Source: Niveibacterium umoris (GTDB taxonomy: Bacteria > Pseudomonadota > Gammaproteobacteria > Burkholderiales > Rhodocyclaceae). Taken from it: a stretch of DNA of 64,000 bases. The DNA lies in contig NZ_JACIET010000001.1 of NCBI RefSeq assembly GCF_014197015.1, forward strand, positions 372,001 through 436,000. Direction: 5' to 3'. The notes under the pieces are model-generated. The model was given only the letters and a program-made list of their open reading frames with translations. It made no database searches and was not told the origin of the DNA. The translations under genes and the position numbers were made by a program. This document shows positions 26,579-35,761 of this stretch, piece by piece. How positions within the stretch are numbered: position 1 is the first letter of the stretch; each line of letters begins with the position of its first letter.

Positions 26579-26986
26579 TTGCGCGAAAGGGCCACGGTGC
26601 CGAGGGGTCCGTGGCCGAAGATCCTGTTGTATGGCGATGCGGGGCGATGAAGAGGCGGCGCCTGCTGGCGGATTGCCGTCGCGCGCTGCGCGAACCGGCT
26701 ATGCGTTGCGACGGGGGGCGCCGCCGCGTCGGGGCGGGGGCGCCGGCAGGTCTCTTCATTGCATGCACGAACGGGATTGATCTGAGCCTGCGAGCTGGAG
26801 ACTTTTTTGCATTGCCGTGGCACGGCGTTCGGCTTCGTGAGCGATAAAATGTCGAGCTTGTGATCGCAAGGCCTCATGGGCCTTGCGCCCGGTGTCCGGG
26901 TGGGGCGTTGCGGAGTGCCGCACGGTAGCCCGAAGCGCCTGACGGACAACCGGGCCGACGAAGCCGAAATGCTCTGAAAGTACGAC
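26579..26986. other. intergenic region with inverted repeats before the CorA-type gene
   Basis: 408 bases with no credible gene. GGCCACGG/CCGTGGCC (26590-26616) is a hairpin after the second hsp20, without a T-run. GCCGTG-G-CACGGC (26814-26826) is a compact palindrome that could be an operator. A -10-like TAAAAT lies at 26845-26850. The last 125 bases are rich in hairpins, beginning with GCAAGGCC/GGCCTTGC (26866-26886), and may be a structured leader. Confidence 0.45.
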
Positions 26987-28318
26987 ATGTCCGTTGCAAA
27001 AGTGGTCGAGCTCCTCAACAAGCAAAAGCGGGTCGAGGGCATGGTGCATAGCCAGAACATGCAACGGCATGATCTGGTTGAAACGCTGGTGCACCGGCAG
27101 CATCAGGCCGAACTTGAGAACCTGCTGGCGAAGCTTTCGTCGTCCGAGATCGGCGCGATTCTCGAAGCCTTGCCGGCAGACGATGCGCTGATGTTGTGGA
27201 AGCAGATCCCGTCCGAGCGCGAGAACGAATTGCTGTGGGAAGTCTCCGACGTCGTGCGCGAACAGCTTGCGGGCAGTCAGGAGCCGGGCTTTGCCGAGAG
27301 CCAGCTGAATGCCTTCGAACTGGTCGATGGCCGTCTGCGCCAAGTCGCGATCACCCGCCGCAGCGAGCTCGAAGGCGTGCGCCCGATCTGGATCGATCTG
27401 CTCAACTCCACCCGCGCCGAGCGCACCTATGTCGGCCAGCATTTCGGGCTGGAGCTGCCCGATCCGGGCGAGGCGACCGATCTCGAAGTCAGCTCGCGCT
27501 TCCACATCAACGAACAGGAAGAGATCCACCTGCATTCGAACTTCCTGCTCGATCGTGCGGGCGACTCGCGCAGCGTTCCGGTGGCCTTCATCCTGCACAA
27601 GGGCGTACTGTTCTCGATCCGCAACGAGGAACTGCCGGTCTTCCGCCTGCAGCGTCGTCGCGCCCGCACCCAGCCGGGCTATGTGTCTGACTGCTACGAC
27701 GTGCTGATCGACCTCTACGGTGCCGACGTCGAGTATTCGGCCGATTCGCTGGAAGACATCTACGGCACGCTCGGCAAGGTCGGGCGACAGGTGCTCAGCG
27801 AGTCGATGAGCGATGAGGACGCGGCCGGTACGCTGGCGGACATCGCGGAAGAAGAGGATCTGAACGGTCGCATCCGCAGCAACATCCTCGATACGCAGCG
27901 CGCCTTGTCCTTCCTGATGCGCTGCCGCGTGCTGTCGTCCGGTCAGTTCGACGATGCCAAGCAGATCCTGCGCAACATCGAATCGCTGAACAGCCACACC
28001 GCTTTCCTGTTCGACAAGATCAACTTCCTGATGGATGCGACGATCGGTTTCATCAACATCAACCAGAACCGACGCGTGTCTCAGCTCACCGCCTGGGGGG
28101 TGGTGTTCATGCCGCTGAACATCGTGGCCGGTATCGGCGGCATGTCGGAATTCTCGATGATGACGCAGGGCATACCCTGGCCGCTGGCTTACGGCGGCCT
28201 GATCCTCGGCATGGGTTTCGCGGGTTGGGGCACCTACGTTGTGCTGCGTTACATCGAGGCCAAAAGGGCCGCCAGCACCCGTACGCCGCGACCGCAGCAA
28301 ACGGCTTTGCGCACCTAA
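26987..28318 (+). CDS. CorA-family divalent cation transporter with MgtE-N-like N-terminus
   Basis: 443 residues, longer than E. coli CorA (316). Residues about 30-110 are helical and read like an MgtE intracellular N domain (L-E-N-L-L-A-K-L-S-S-S-E-I-G-A-I-L-E-A-L-P). The CorA funnel follows, and two C-terminal membrane helices (about 366-390 and 403-425). Between them the CorA signature G-M-N is G-M-S, in G-I-G-G-M-S-E-F-S-M-M. The Asn of GMN is important for Mg selectivity in studied CorA proteins, so transport may be altered or this may be a distinct subgroup. Forms a pentameric inner-membrane channel by homology. It ends overlapping the convergent MFS gene by four bases. Confidence 0.88.
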   Translation: MSVAKVVELLNKQKRVEGMVHSQNMQRHDLVETLVHRQHQAELENLLAKLSSSEIGAILEALPADDALMLWKQIPSERENELLWEVSDVVREQLAGSQEPGFAESQLNAFELVDGRLRQVAITRRSELEGVRPIWIDLLNSTRAERTYVGQHFGLELPDPGEATDLEVSSRFHINEQEEIHLHSNFLLDRAGDSRSVPVAFILHKGVLFSIRNEELPVFRLQRRRARTQPGYVSDCYDVLIDLYGADVEYSADSLEDIYGTLGKVGRQVLSESMSDEDAAGTLADIAEEEDLNGRIRSNILDTQRALSFLMRCRVLSSGQFDDAKQILRNIESLNSHTAFLFDKINFLMDATIGFININQNRRVSQLTAWGVVFMPLNIVAGIGGMSEFSMMTQGIPWPLAYGGLILGMGFAGWGTYVVLRYIEAKRAASTRTPRPQQTALRT

Positions 28319-29484
28319 GGCCGGGTCGCCGGTCTTTCCGTGTTCCCAAGGGCCTTGCCTGCCAGCAAGGCCACCAGCGCCGCGAACACTGCAACCACGA
28401 AAAGACCGACATCCAGCCCGCGGTGCTGCGCGATCGCGCCGATCACCGGCGGGCCGATCATGAAGCCGAGGTAGCCACAGCTTGATACCCCGGCGATGCC
28501 ACGCGCCGGGGTGATACCGGGAATGCGCGCCGCGGCAGCGAACAGCACCGGCACGATGTTCGAGAAACCGATGCCGACCAGCGCGAAGCCGACCAGTGCC
28601 GCCCACGGTGTGCCGATCAGCAGGGCGGCAGTCATCGCGGCAGCGGCCAGCCAGCTCGACAGGCGTAGCAACTTCGCCGGGCCGACATGAGCGCGTACCC
28701 AATCACCGCCAAACCGCGCGGACGCCATCGCGGCAGAGAAGGCGCCGTAGGCCAGCGCCGCCTGCGCTTGTGGACTGCCCAGTTCCTTCACCATGTAGAG
28801 CGCACTCCAGTCGTACATCGCGCCTTCGCCGAGCAGGCCCAGCGCAGCGAGCAGGCCGAGCAGCAGCACCGGTCGCGGTGGCAGGCTGAAGCCGCCTCCG
28901 GCGTCGTCGGGCGAGTGGGTTGCTTCGTCCGGCAGCATCCAGCGGCTGGCCAGCAGGATCGTGCCACCGCCGCCGACGCCGGCAACGAGCAGATGTGTCG
29001 ACGCGGCGATTCCGGCCGTCGCGACGAGGCTGCCGATGCCCGCGCCGACCATGCCCCCGAGGCTGAAGAAACCGTGGAAGGACGACATGATCGGACGGGC
29101 ATAGGCGTGCTCCACCGCAACCGCTTCCGCGTTCATGGCGACATCGAAGGCGCCGGTCGCGAGCCCGAAAGCGAACATCAGCGCAAGCATCGCGGCATAG
29201 CCAGGCATGCCGAGCAAGAGCGTCAGCGGCAGGGCTACGGTCAGGCCGCCGAGCATCACCACCGGCCGCGCCCCGTGTCGTGCGACCCAATGGCCGACCC
29301 GCGTCAGCGCGATCAAGGCGCCGATGCCCGAAGCGAGCATCAGGCCGGCGAGCGCCGACTCGCTCAGGCCGTAGTGCGCCTTGACCGTGGGCACATGGAC
29401 ACCCCAGGTCGCGAACAGCAGCCCGCTGACAAAGAAGTGCGCCTTGGTGGCGATGCGCGCGGCGATCGGGCTGGGTTTCGACAT
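28315..29484 (-). CDS. MFS transporter, YbjJ-like
   Basis: 389 residues with about twelve hydrophobic segments. The N-terminal F-F-V-S-G-L-L-F-A-T-W-G-V-H-V-P segment and the R-V-G-H-W-V-A-R-H-G-A-R loop between helices 2 and 3 mark the major facilitator superfamily and resemble the YbjJ/FsrA-like group. It lies ten bases after a PfkB-type sugar kinase and a maltodextrin glucosidase, so a sugar is the likely cargo, though the YbjJ family is poorly characterised. Its stop overlaps that of the CorA-type gene. Confidence 0.85.
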   Translation of the reverse strand: MSKPSPIAARIATKAHFFVSGLLFATWGVHVPTVKAHYGLSESALAGLMLASGIGALIALTRVGHWVARHGARPVVMLGGLTVALPLTLLLGMPGYAAMLALMFAFGLATGAFDVAMNAEAVAVEHAYARPIMSSFHGFFSLGGMVGAGIGSLVATAGIAASTHLLVAGVGGGGTILLASRWMLPDEATHSPDDAGGGFSLPPRPVLLLGLLAALGLLGEGAMYDWSALYMVKELGSPQAQAALAYGAFSAAMASARFGGDWVRAHVGPAKLLRLSSWLAAAAMTAALLIGTPWAALVGFALVGIGFSNIVPVLFAAAARIPGITPARGIAGVSSCGYLGFMIGPPVIGAIAQHRGLDVGLFVVAVFAALVALLAGKALGNTERPATRP

Positions 29485-29494
29485 GTGCCCCCGC

Positions 29495-30397
29495 TCAGTA
29501 ACTCGCAGCGATCGCGGCCTGGAAGGCTTGCGCGTTCATCAGCCCGCAGGTCGCGCCGCTCTCGCTGACCTTGGTGCCGGCATAAAGCGTCGCATTGCGC
29601 AGGGCGAGCGAGGCCGGCAGGCCGCGCTGGGTCTGGTCGACAAAGGCCGAAAAGAGCGCATCGCCGGCGCCGATGGTATTGACGACGCCACGCGGCGCGA
29701 TCGCCGGAAGTTGCAGCGTGGATTGCCCGCGCTCCGACAGCAGAGCGCCGCCGCTGCCCAGTCCGATCACCAGGATGCGTGGATCGTAGCGCTGGCGCAG
29801 CGCGGAGATCGCTTCGCCCGGCGTGCAGCGCAGACGTTCGTGCGAGAGGAACAGGATGTCCGCCGCGGCCATGAAGTCGCGGTTGTAGGCGTCGTCGAAG
29901 TCCTCCAGCGCATGCACATCGGTCGCGATCGGGATGTCGCGCTCACGTGCCGCCGCCAGCAGCGGGCGGGCGAAGTTGATGTTGCAAACCACTGCGAGCG
30001 TGGCGTCGTCAAGCAGGCTGGCGACCCGCTCGGTGGGATAGTGGCGCTCCTGCAGATCCTTTAGATCGCAGTGGATCTGCCGGTTGCCATCTGGTGCAAC
30101 GAGAATGACGGATTGCGAGGTGGCGGAAGCGTTGCGTGCGACATGCCCGCCAGCCAGCCCGAAGCCGGGCAGGGCGGCCATCATGTGGTCGCCCGGTTCG
30201 TCTTCGCCGATCAGCGTGGCAAAGCGCACCTCGTGCCCGAGCCCTGCGAGCGCCACCGCCACGTTCAGGCCAACGCCGGCATGTGCCTGCGTGATGCCGT
30301 GAAAGGGGTAGGTGACCGGGTAGTAGGGGAGCGGAAAGCCCTCGATACGCAGGTTGGTTTCGAGCGTGTAGAGCCCTGCGACTGCAATGCGTGCCAT
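29495..30397 (-). CDS. PfkB/ribokinase family sugar kinase
   Basis: 300 residues. The glycine-rich start (A-H-A-G-V-G-L-N-V-A-V-A-L-A) and the second signature N-T-I-G-A-G-D-A-L-F-S-A-F, which supplies the catalytic Asp and anion hole, are both intact. It phosphorylates a sugar or nucleoside with ATP; which one cannot be read. The gene begins three bases before the end of the upstream MalZ-type gene is reached on the minus strand (three-base gap) and runs into the MFS gene, so sugar release, phosphorylation and transport are combined. Confidence 0.9.
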   Translation of the reverse strand: MARIAVAGLYTLETNLRIEGFPLPYYPVTYPFHGITQAHAGVGLNVAVALAGLGHEVRFATLIGEDEPGDHMMAALPGFGLAGGHVARNASATSQSVILVAPDGNRQIHCDLKDLQERHYPTERVASLLDDATLAVVCNINFARPLLAAARERDIPIATDVHALEDFDDAYNRDFMAAADILFLSHERLRCTPGEAISALRQRYDPRILVIGLGSGGALLSERGQSTLQLPAIAPRGVVNTIGAGDALFSAFVDQTQRGLPASLALRNATLYAGTKVSESGATCGLMNAQAFQAAIAASY

Positions 30398-30400
30398 GGC

Positions 30401-32230
30401 TCAATCCTCGCCGAGCAGGATCACATGCGAGCGGGGCGGCAGGATCGTCGTGATCCAGCCCGGCTCGTTCGCGATCGGTTCGCCGCCGGGTGCGCGCCAG
30501 CGTTTCTTGTGCAGCGGCAAGACCCACAGTGGCAGGCGTACCGCGTGCGGGCGCTCGCCACGGTTGAGCGCGAACACCGAGACCGAATCCTTCGTGTAGC
30601 GCGCGAAGGCGTAGGTGTCGCCCGCCGCCAGCAGGGTCTGATAGGCGCCGTGGCGCAGTTCGGGCCGTGCCTTGCGCAGCGCGATCAGCGCCTTGTAGTG
30701 GTCGAACAGTTCGCGGTTCCAGTGGTTGCGGTCCCAGTCGAAGCAGCGGCGGCAATCCGGGTCCTGACCGCCTTCGAGGCCGATTTCATCGCCGTAGTAG
30801 ATGCACGGTACGCCGGGGTAGGCGAACAGCAGGCTCACCGCGAGCTTCATCGCTTCCGTGTCGGTGCCGACCAGCGTGAAGAAGCGTGCGGTGTCGTGGC
30901 TGTCGAGCAGGTTGAACTGGGCAAGCTGGTTGTCGTAGGGGATGCGGCCGCGGGCCGAATCCAGCCAAGCGCCGAACTCCTCGGTATCGAGGCGCGCGTC
31001 GTGGTAGGCAATATCGGTACCGGCCAGCCATTCGCGCACCGGATGGGCGAAGCCGTAGTAGTTCATCGCGCCATCTTCCTGGTCGCCCTGCAACCAGCGC
31101 GTGGCTTCGTTGAAGTGCTCGCCCATCACATAGGCTTGCGGGTTCTCTTCGCGCAGCGCCTTGCGGAACTCGCGCACGTAGTGCGCGTTGTTGTTCGAGC
31201 CGGGGCCTTCGCCGAGCATGTGGATGACGTCGAAGCGCCAGCCGTCGATCCCGTAGGGCTCGCGCATCCAGTGCCGGAGTACCGCATCGGGGCCGGCATA
31301 GATCGCGTTGCGCAGCCCTTGCGCACTGAAGTCCAGCACCGGTAGCGACTTGTGGCCGTTCCAGCCGTAGTAGTGGCCGGCTTCATCGAAGTAGTACCAG
31401 TCACGCCACGGTGACTTGGGTGACTGCATCGCGCCTTGACTGTCGTGACGGCCGTGCAGGTTGAACCACGGGTGGTTGGTGCCGGTGTGGTTGACCACCG
31501 CATCGAGGATCAAGCGCATGCCGCGACCCTTCATGTCGGCCGATAGCGCAGCAAGCGCCTCGTTGCCGCCCAGGTGCGGGTCGACGTTGTAGTAGTCCTC
31601 GGTGTCGTACTTGTGATTGCTGCCCGAGACGAAGATCGGGTTGAGGTAGAGCGCGGTGATGCCGAGTTCGCTCTGTAGATAGTCAAGGCTCCGGCGCACG
31701 CCGATCAGGTCGCCGCCGTAGAACTCGCTGGCACAGGTTTCCTGGCTTACGGGTTCGCCCCACTGCTTGGCCACCACTTTCATGCGGCCGCTGCCATAGG
31801 TGTATTCGCCGGTCTGCACTGCCAGCGATGGGTCGCCCTGGCAGAAGCGGTCCGGGAAGACCTGGTAGAAGACCTGGTCGCGTACCCACAGCGGCGGGGT
31901 GTCGCGGCGGTTGATGCGGAACATCTGGTCGCGATGCGGTACGCGGTGGTGCTGACCATCACTGGCCAGCCAGTGCTGCTTGCCGTGCTCGATCACCTTG
32001 AAACAGTACACCGTCGGGTCGTTGCCGGAATCCCACGGCAAGGTCGCTTCAAAGCGGTGCAGTTCGGCTTCGCGGCCGGTGTGTTTCATGTCGATGAAGC
32101 GCGCTTCGTTGTCGGGTTCGCAACGCAGCATCACCGTCAGGCCTTCGCTGCGTTCGGTCAGCAGCGTGACACGGACACCGGCGTCGGTGCGGACCAGCCA
32201 GGGTTCGACCTGTGGGTGGATCAGGAACAT
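30401..32230 (-). CDS. malZ: GH13 alpha-glycosidase, maltodextrin glucosidase-like
   Basis: 609 residues, the size of E. coli MalZ. An N-terminal beta-sandwich (about 1-120) precedes the (beta/alpha)8 barrel. Conserved regions are visible: D-A-V-V-N-H, G-W-R-F-D-V with the nucleophile Asp, V-M-G-E-H with the acid Glu, and L-L-D-S-H-D with the third carboxylate. No signal peptide, so it acts in the cytoplasm on maltodextrins or related alpha-glucans; neopullulanase-like specificity is possible. First gene of the glycosidase-kinase-MFS operon. No LacI-type regulator is adjacent. Confidence 0.92.
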   Translation of the reverse strand: MFLIHPQVEPWLVRTDAGVRVTLLTERSEGLTVMLRCEPDNEARFIDMKHTGREAELHRFEATLPWDSGNDPTVYCFKVIEHGKQHWLASDGQHHRVPHRDQMFRINRRDTPPLWVRDQVFYQVFPDRFCQGDPSLAVQTGEYTYGSGRMKVVAKQWGEPVSQETCASEFYGGDLIGVRRSLDYLQSELGITALYLNPIFVSGSNHKYDTEDYYNVDPHLGGNEALAALSADMKGRGMRLILDAVVNHTGTNHPWFNLHGRHDSQGAMQSPKSPWRDWYYFDEAGHYYGWNGHKSLPVLDFSAQGLRNAIYAGPDAVLRHWMREPYGIDGWRFDVIHMLGEGPGSNNNAHYVREFRKALREENPQAYVMGEHFNEATRWLQGDQEDGAMNYYGFAHPVREWLAGTDIAYHDARLDTEEFGAWLDSARGRIPYDNQLAQFNLLDSHDTARFFTLVGTDTEAMKLAVSLLFAYPGVPCIYYGDEIGLEGGQDPDCRRCFDWDRNHWNRELFDHYKALIALRKARPELRHGAYQTLLAAGDTYAFARYTKDSVSVFALNRGERPHAVRLPLWVLPLHKKRWRAPGGEPIANEPGWITTILPPRSHVILLGED

Positions 32231-32324
32231 GGGATGTCCTCGTTGTGCGATGGCTGCACTCTAGGGGTTGGCAACTGCGCGCGCGTCGGCGGCGCAGGTG
32301 GAACTTGCAGGGTGGAGGCCGGGG

Positions 32325-33404
32325 TCAGATCGCGGCGGTGTCGCGCCGGTCCGAGTCGGAGGCAGCCAATTCCAGCCGGTTGCGGCCCTTGCGTTTGGCG
32401 GTGTAGAGCGCGCGATCGGCATGCTCGACCAGATCCGGTATCGACTGGCCGATAGCGTGCAGCGCGAGTCCGGCGGAGACGGTGACTGGCCGCGGCAGGC
32501 CCTCGATGCTGTGGTTGGCGGCAGCGTGGATCAGGCGCTCGATGCTGGCCCTCGCTTGCGCGAGATCACCGTGCAGCACTACCAGGAATTCCTCTCCACC
32601 CCAGCGGGCGATGACGTCGCCTTTGCGGAGGGTGTCGCGCGCGAGCGCTGCAAAGCTGCGGATCACCTGATCGCCCGTCGCGTGGCCAAAGGTGTCGTTG
32701 ACCGCCTTGAAATGGTCGAAATCCATCAGGGCGACACAGAAGGGCACCCGGTTGGCGTCCGACATGCGTGTGAGCTGATCGAGGTAGGCCAGCGCCGCAC
32801 GGCGGTTCTGCAGGCCCGAGAGTTCATCGGTGTCCGAGAGCCGCTTGTAGCGTCCGTACTCGTGCAGGCGACCGGCGACAACGGCGGTGTAGGGCAGCAC
32901 CAGCATCAGCGCGAGCCATTGCACCAGCTCGAAATTGATGCTCGCACCGTGGATGCCCATGGCTTGCCCCGCCGCGACGGCAATCGGCAATCCCAATGCG
33001 GGGATCAGGCACAGCCGCAGCAAGATCGGGGAAGTGAGCGCAAACGCGCCGAACTGAAGCGGCACGACGTAGGCCAGCATGACGATGCCGCGCATCGGTC
33101 CGGCAAAGCCCAGTACGAGCGTGCAATTGAGCAAGGCAATGGCGATCTGGGCCTCCGTCAGGCTCGGGTCGCGGAAGCGCAAGTTGAAACCGCTGCGGAT
33201 CACGATGCAGAAACCGACGGCCGCAGTGGTAAAGGTTGCGACGGGCAACCACAGCGCATAGCGTGGGAAGAGTCCGACAGCCGATGCGACAGCGAGAATG
33301 ACCGCGGACACCGCATAGAACAGTGCGGCAGCGACACTCCGCCGCATGCGGAGTCTTTGGGCACGCGCAATCTGCTCCGGGGTGTAGGGCGCTGGGGTCA
33401 CCAA
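32325..33404 (-). CDS. membrane-bound GGDEF diguanylate cyclase
   Basis: 359 residues. About six hydrophobic segments fill residues 25-180, then a GGDEF domain with an intact G-G-E-E-F site in A-R-W-G-G-E-E-F-L-V-V-L. An RxxD inhibition site (R-K-G-D) stands exactly five residues before it, as required for product feedback. It should make c-di-GMP from two GTP in response to a membrane signal. It is a single gene, 93 bases downstream of the malZ start on the same strand. Confidence 0.92.
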   Translation of the reverse strand: MVTPAPYTPEQIARAQRLRMRRSVAAALFYAVSAVILAVASAVGLFPRYALWLPVATFTTAAVGFCIVIRSGFNLRFRDPSLTEAQIAIALLNCTLVLGFAGPMRGIVMLAYVVPLQFGAFALTSPILLRLCLIPALGLPIAVAAGQAMGIHGASINFELVQWLALMLVLPYTAVVAGRLHEYGRYKRLSDTDELSGLQNRRAALAYLDQLTRMSDANRVPFCVALMDFDHFKAVNDTFGHATGDQVIRSFAALARDTLRKGDVIARWGGEEFLVVLHGDLAQARASIERLIHAAANHSIEGLPRPVTVSAGLALHAIGQSIPDLVEHADRALYTAKRKGRNRLELAASDSDRRDTAAI

Positions 33405-33537
33405 AAGGCCTGGCTCGCGACTCGAATCGTGGAAGAACTAATGCGAGTTACGGCGGCAAACAGTGCGGCTTTAGGGCGTGTTCAGAGGCAGCGCGCGCTG
33501 CGCGGCCGTTGGCAGGCTTTGGGGCCTGTCGCGCCCA

Positions 33538-35526
33538 CTAGTGCGCCAGACCCCGCATGCCCTTCAGTGCGCGCGATGAGGCGCCTTCGAACAAGGCGGT
33601 ATCGTCGAGCCGTGACGCCTCGCCGGTCGATACCTGGCGTTCGAGCACCCGCATCGTCAGGCCCATGACGCCACGCCGGTCGGGGTCACAGATCACCAGC
33701 GCCTGACGTGCCGGCCCGATCCAGCCGACGCAGCCACGCACGCGCCGTTTGTCCGGAAGGGCGAACTCGATCCAGTCGCCGGGTGCCAGTGTCGACAGCA
33801 TCGCGTTCGGCGCCGGTTCGCGGGCGGGAACGCCGCTAACCCGCAGCACCTTGAGGCCGGGCGCCTCGCCGATCGTGCCGAATTCCAGCGTCGGTTGCGG
33901 TGCTGCATACGGCAGGTCTTCCGGCGGTGGCTGGCGATTGATTGCGGCGGTATGAAACTGCATGCAGGGCGATAGCAGGTTGCGCGCTGTCGCTTCGTCG
34001 ATACCGATCGTCGCGAGCCCGTCGGCGGCACGGCGCAGCAGTTCGGGCAGCAAGCGCAATAGTTGCTGGCGCTCTTCGGGCGTGTTCTTCGGCTGCACGC
34101 TCCAGATCAGGCGATCGGCGACCGCGAGATGGCTGCGCCATTCGTTGCTCTTGTCGCCGTGCGCGGCAAGTGTTGCCTGCAGCACGCGCAGCCAGTGCTG
34201 TTCGAGAAATCCGCGTACCACCGCAGGCACGCCTTCGCTCGACAATGCGCGCACCGCCTTGGCGGCGAAGCGGAGCGCGGTTTCGTCGCGTTCGAGGCGG
34301 GCCCCGAGTGCGTTGGACGCCGTGGCCAGTTCGATTGCCAGTTCCCGGCGTTGCGTCGCGAGCGTTTCCACCCGACGAAGCGCGTGTTCGAACACCGACG
34401 GATCCCTCGCAAAGCCGCGCAACACGCCGTCGGTGATCGTGGCGATCAGATTGCAGAGCGGGTGCTCAGCCGGCGCCGAGGGCGAGACGCCGCGGCAGCA
34501 ATCGCCGATCGCGTTGATCAGCCTGCGCGCGACATGGTCTTCGGTTTCAAGCAAGCCGGGGTCGAGCAGGGCGAGCTTGAACATCGGCAGGTAGAGCGAT
34601 GCAATGGCCGCGCGCAGCGGTGGCGCCAGACGCTTGTCCTGTTCGATCGCGCGGAACACCTGTTCGAGTGCGTCGGCGGCCGCACGTTCGCGCGCCCCGA
34701 GCAGCGGGCCGAGGTCGCTGCCGCTCAGCGCCGGGATCTCGCCGCCGGCTGCGGCGGTGGCCTGCTGCGTTTCGAGCCAGCCCAGCACCTGTTCGCGCAC
34801 GGCGGCGGCGAGCGTGGCTTCGATTGCGATGCCGTTTCCTCCGCCCAGCCGCACCAGCGCTGCGCGGTGCAATTCGCCAAAGCTGCCCTGGCCCCAACCG
34901 CCCGCGTCGCTCGCCGGGGTGTGGCGGGCATGCGCCGCGGACGGCTGCGAACTGCGCGCCAGTGACTTGGGTTCGACGCCGTTGCGCTCCAGATCCTTGT
35001 TCAGTTGCGCATACAGCGCGTTGAGTGCGTTCGCCAGCGGTGTTTCGATGTTCTCGAGCAGGCGCAGCCGCGCGGCGGGATCGAGGCCGGACTCGTCGCT
35101 GAGGCCGCGGATTCCGCAGCAGACCGTTTCGGGGCCGACCGGCAGTTGCTCGGCCGCGGCATCGTCGCTTTGATCGAGCAGCGTCATGTAGCGAAGGTGC
35201 AGGCGCCCGAGTTCGCGCTCGCAACGGTTGCGCAGACGCCGCGCGACTTCGTTGATGCGGATGGTGAATTCGAGATCTTCCTCGTGCACCAGGCTGATGC
35301 GCGATGCGGTCAGGCCGCGCGCATTCTCGAAGCCGCGGCGGTCGCGCAGGCCGGCCAGTTCGTCGTGGCTGTCGATGGCGGCGCGGCGCAGGCCCTCCAG
35401 TGCGTCGGGCTGCGTGAAACCCATGTCGCGGGCGACGCTCTCCAGTGTCTTGAGGAGCAAGTCCCGGCCGGCCGCAACGAGTTGTTCGGACGGGCGGGGG
35501 GAAGCCGTGGAAGCGGTGTCGGTCAT
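33538..35526 (-). CDS. DUF1631 family protein
   Basis: 662 residues, mostly helical, with the betaproteobacterial DUF1631 layout. The last 130 or so residues form a beta-rich part (A-P-G-D-W-I-E-F, R-V-R-G-C-V-G-W-I-G-P) reminiscent of PilZ-type c-di-GMP-binding or adaptor domains, but the R-x3-R and D/N-x-S-x-x-G residues of PilZ are not evident. Function unknown. It lies between two diguanylate cyclase genes, which is only suggestive. No signal peptide or membrane helix seen. Confidence 0.75.
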   Translation of the reverse strand: MTDTASTASPRPSEQLVAAGRDLLLKTLESVARDMGFTQPDALEGLRRAAIDSHDELAGLRDRRGFENARGLTASRISLVHEEDLEFTIRINEVARRLRNRCERELGRLHLRYMTLLDQSDDAAAEQLPVGPETVCCGIRGLSDESGLDPAARLRLLENIETPLANALNALYAQLNKDLERNGVEPKSLARSSQPSAAHARHTPASDAGGWGQGSFGELHRAALVRLGGGNGIAIEATLAAAVREQVLGWLETQQATAAAGGEIPALSGSDLGPLLGARERAAADALEQVFRAIEQDKRLAPPLRAAIASLYLPMFKLALLDPGLLETEDHVARRLINAIGDCCRGVSPSAPAEHPLCNLIATITDGVLRGFARDPSVFEHALRRVETLATQRRELAIELATASNALGARLERDETALRFAAKAVRALSSEGVPAVVRGFLEQHWLRVLQATLAAHGDKSNEWRSHLAVADRLIWSVQPKNTPEERQQLLRLLPELLRRAADGLATIGIDEATARNLLSPCMQFHTAAINRQPPPEDLPYAAPQPTLEFGTIGEAPGLKVLRVSGVPAREPAPNAMLSTLAPGDWIEFALPDKRRVRGCVGWIGPARQALVICDPDRRGVMGLTMRVLERQVSTGEASRLDDTALFEGASSRALKGMRGLAH

Positions 35527-35761
35527 CGTCTCGAATGGGGGGCGACTACTGCCCGGTCAGTCTGCAGCAAAGGGTGACTATACCGCTGCTGTGCGCCCGC
35601 TGGGCGGCGCATCCAAGCAAGTCCCTGTCGCCGGAAACTGAGGCTGCAGCGGCAGCGGCGCGGCAGAATGCGGCGGACGGTGGTGATCCTGCCGTGTGGT
35701 GGCCCGTCGGGCCATTTCATAAAAGTTGTCAAAAGCAACACCCGTAACAGGGGGAGACATC
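35527..35761. other. divergent promoter region of the DUF1631 and glutamate dehydrogenase genes
   Basis: 235 bases without a credible gene. A weak sigma70-like pair is possible near TTGTCA (35726-35731), but it has no good -10 at the right distance, so I do not assign a promoter. Confidence 0.35.

Noticed and set aside
26756-28702. Minus-strand frame of 648 codons opposite the CorA-type gene
   Set aside because: Shadow of a clear transporter; no domain visible.
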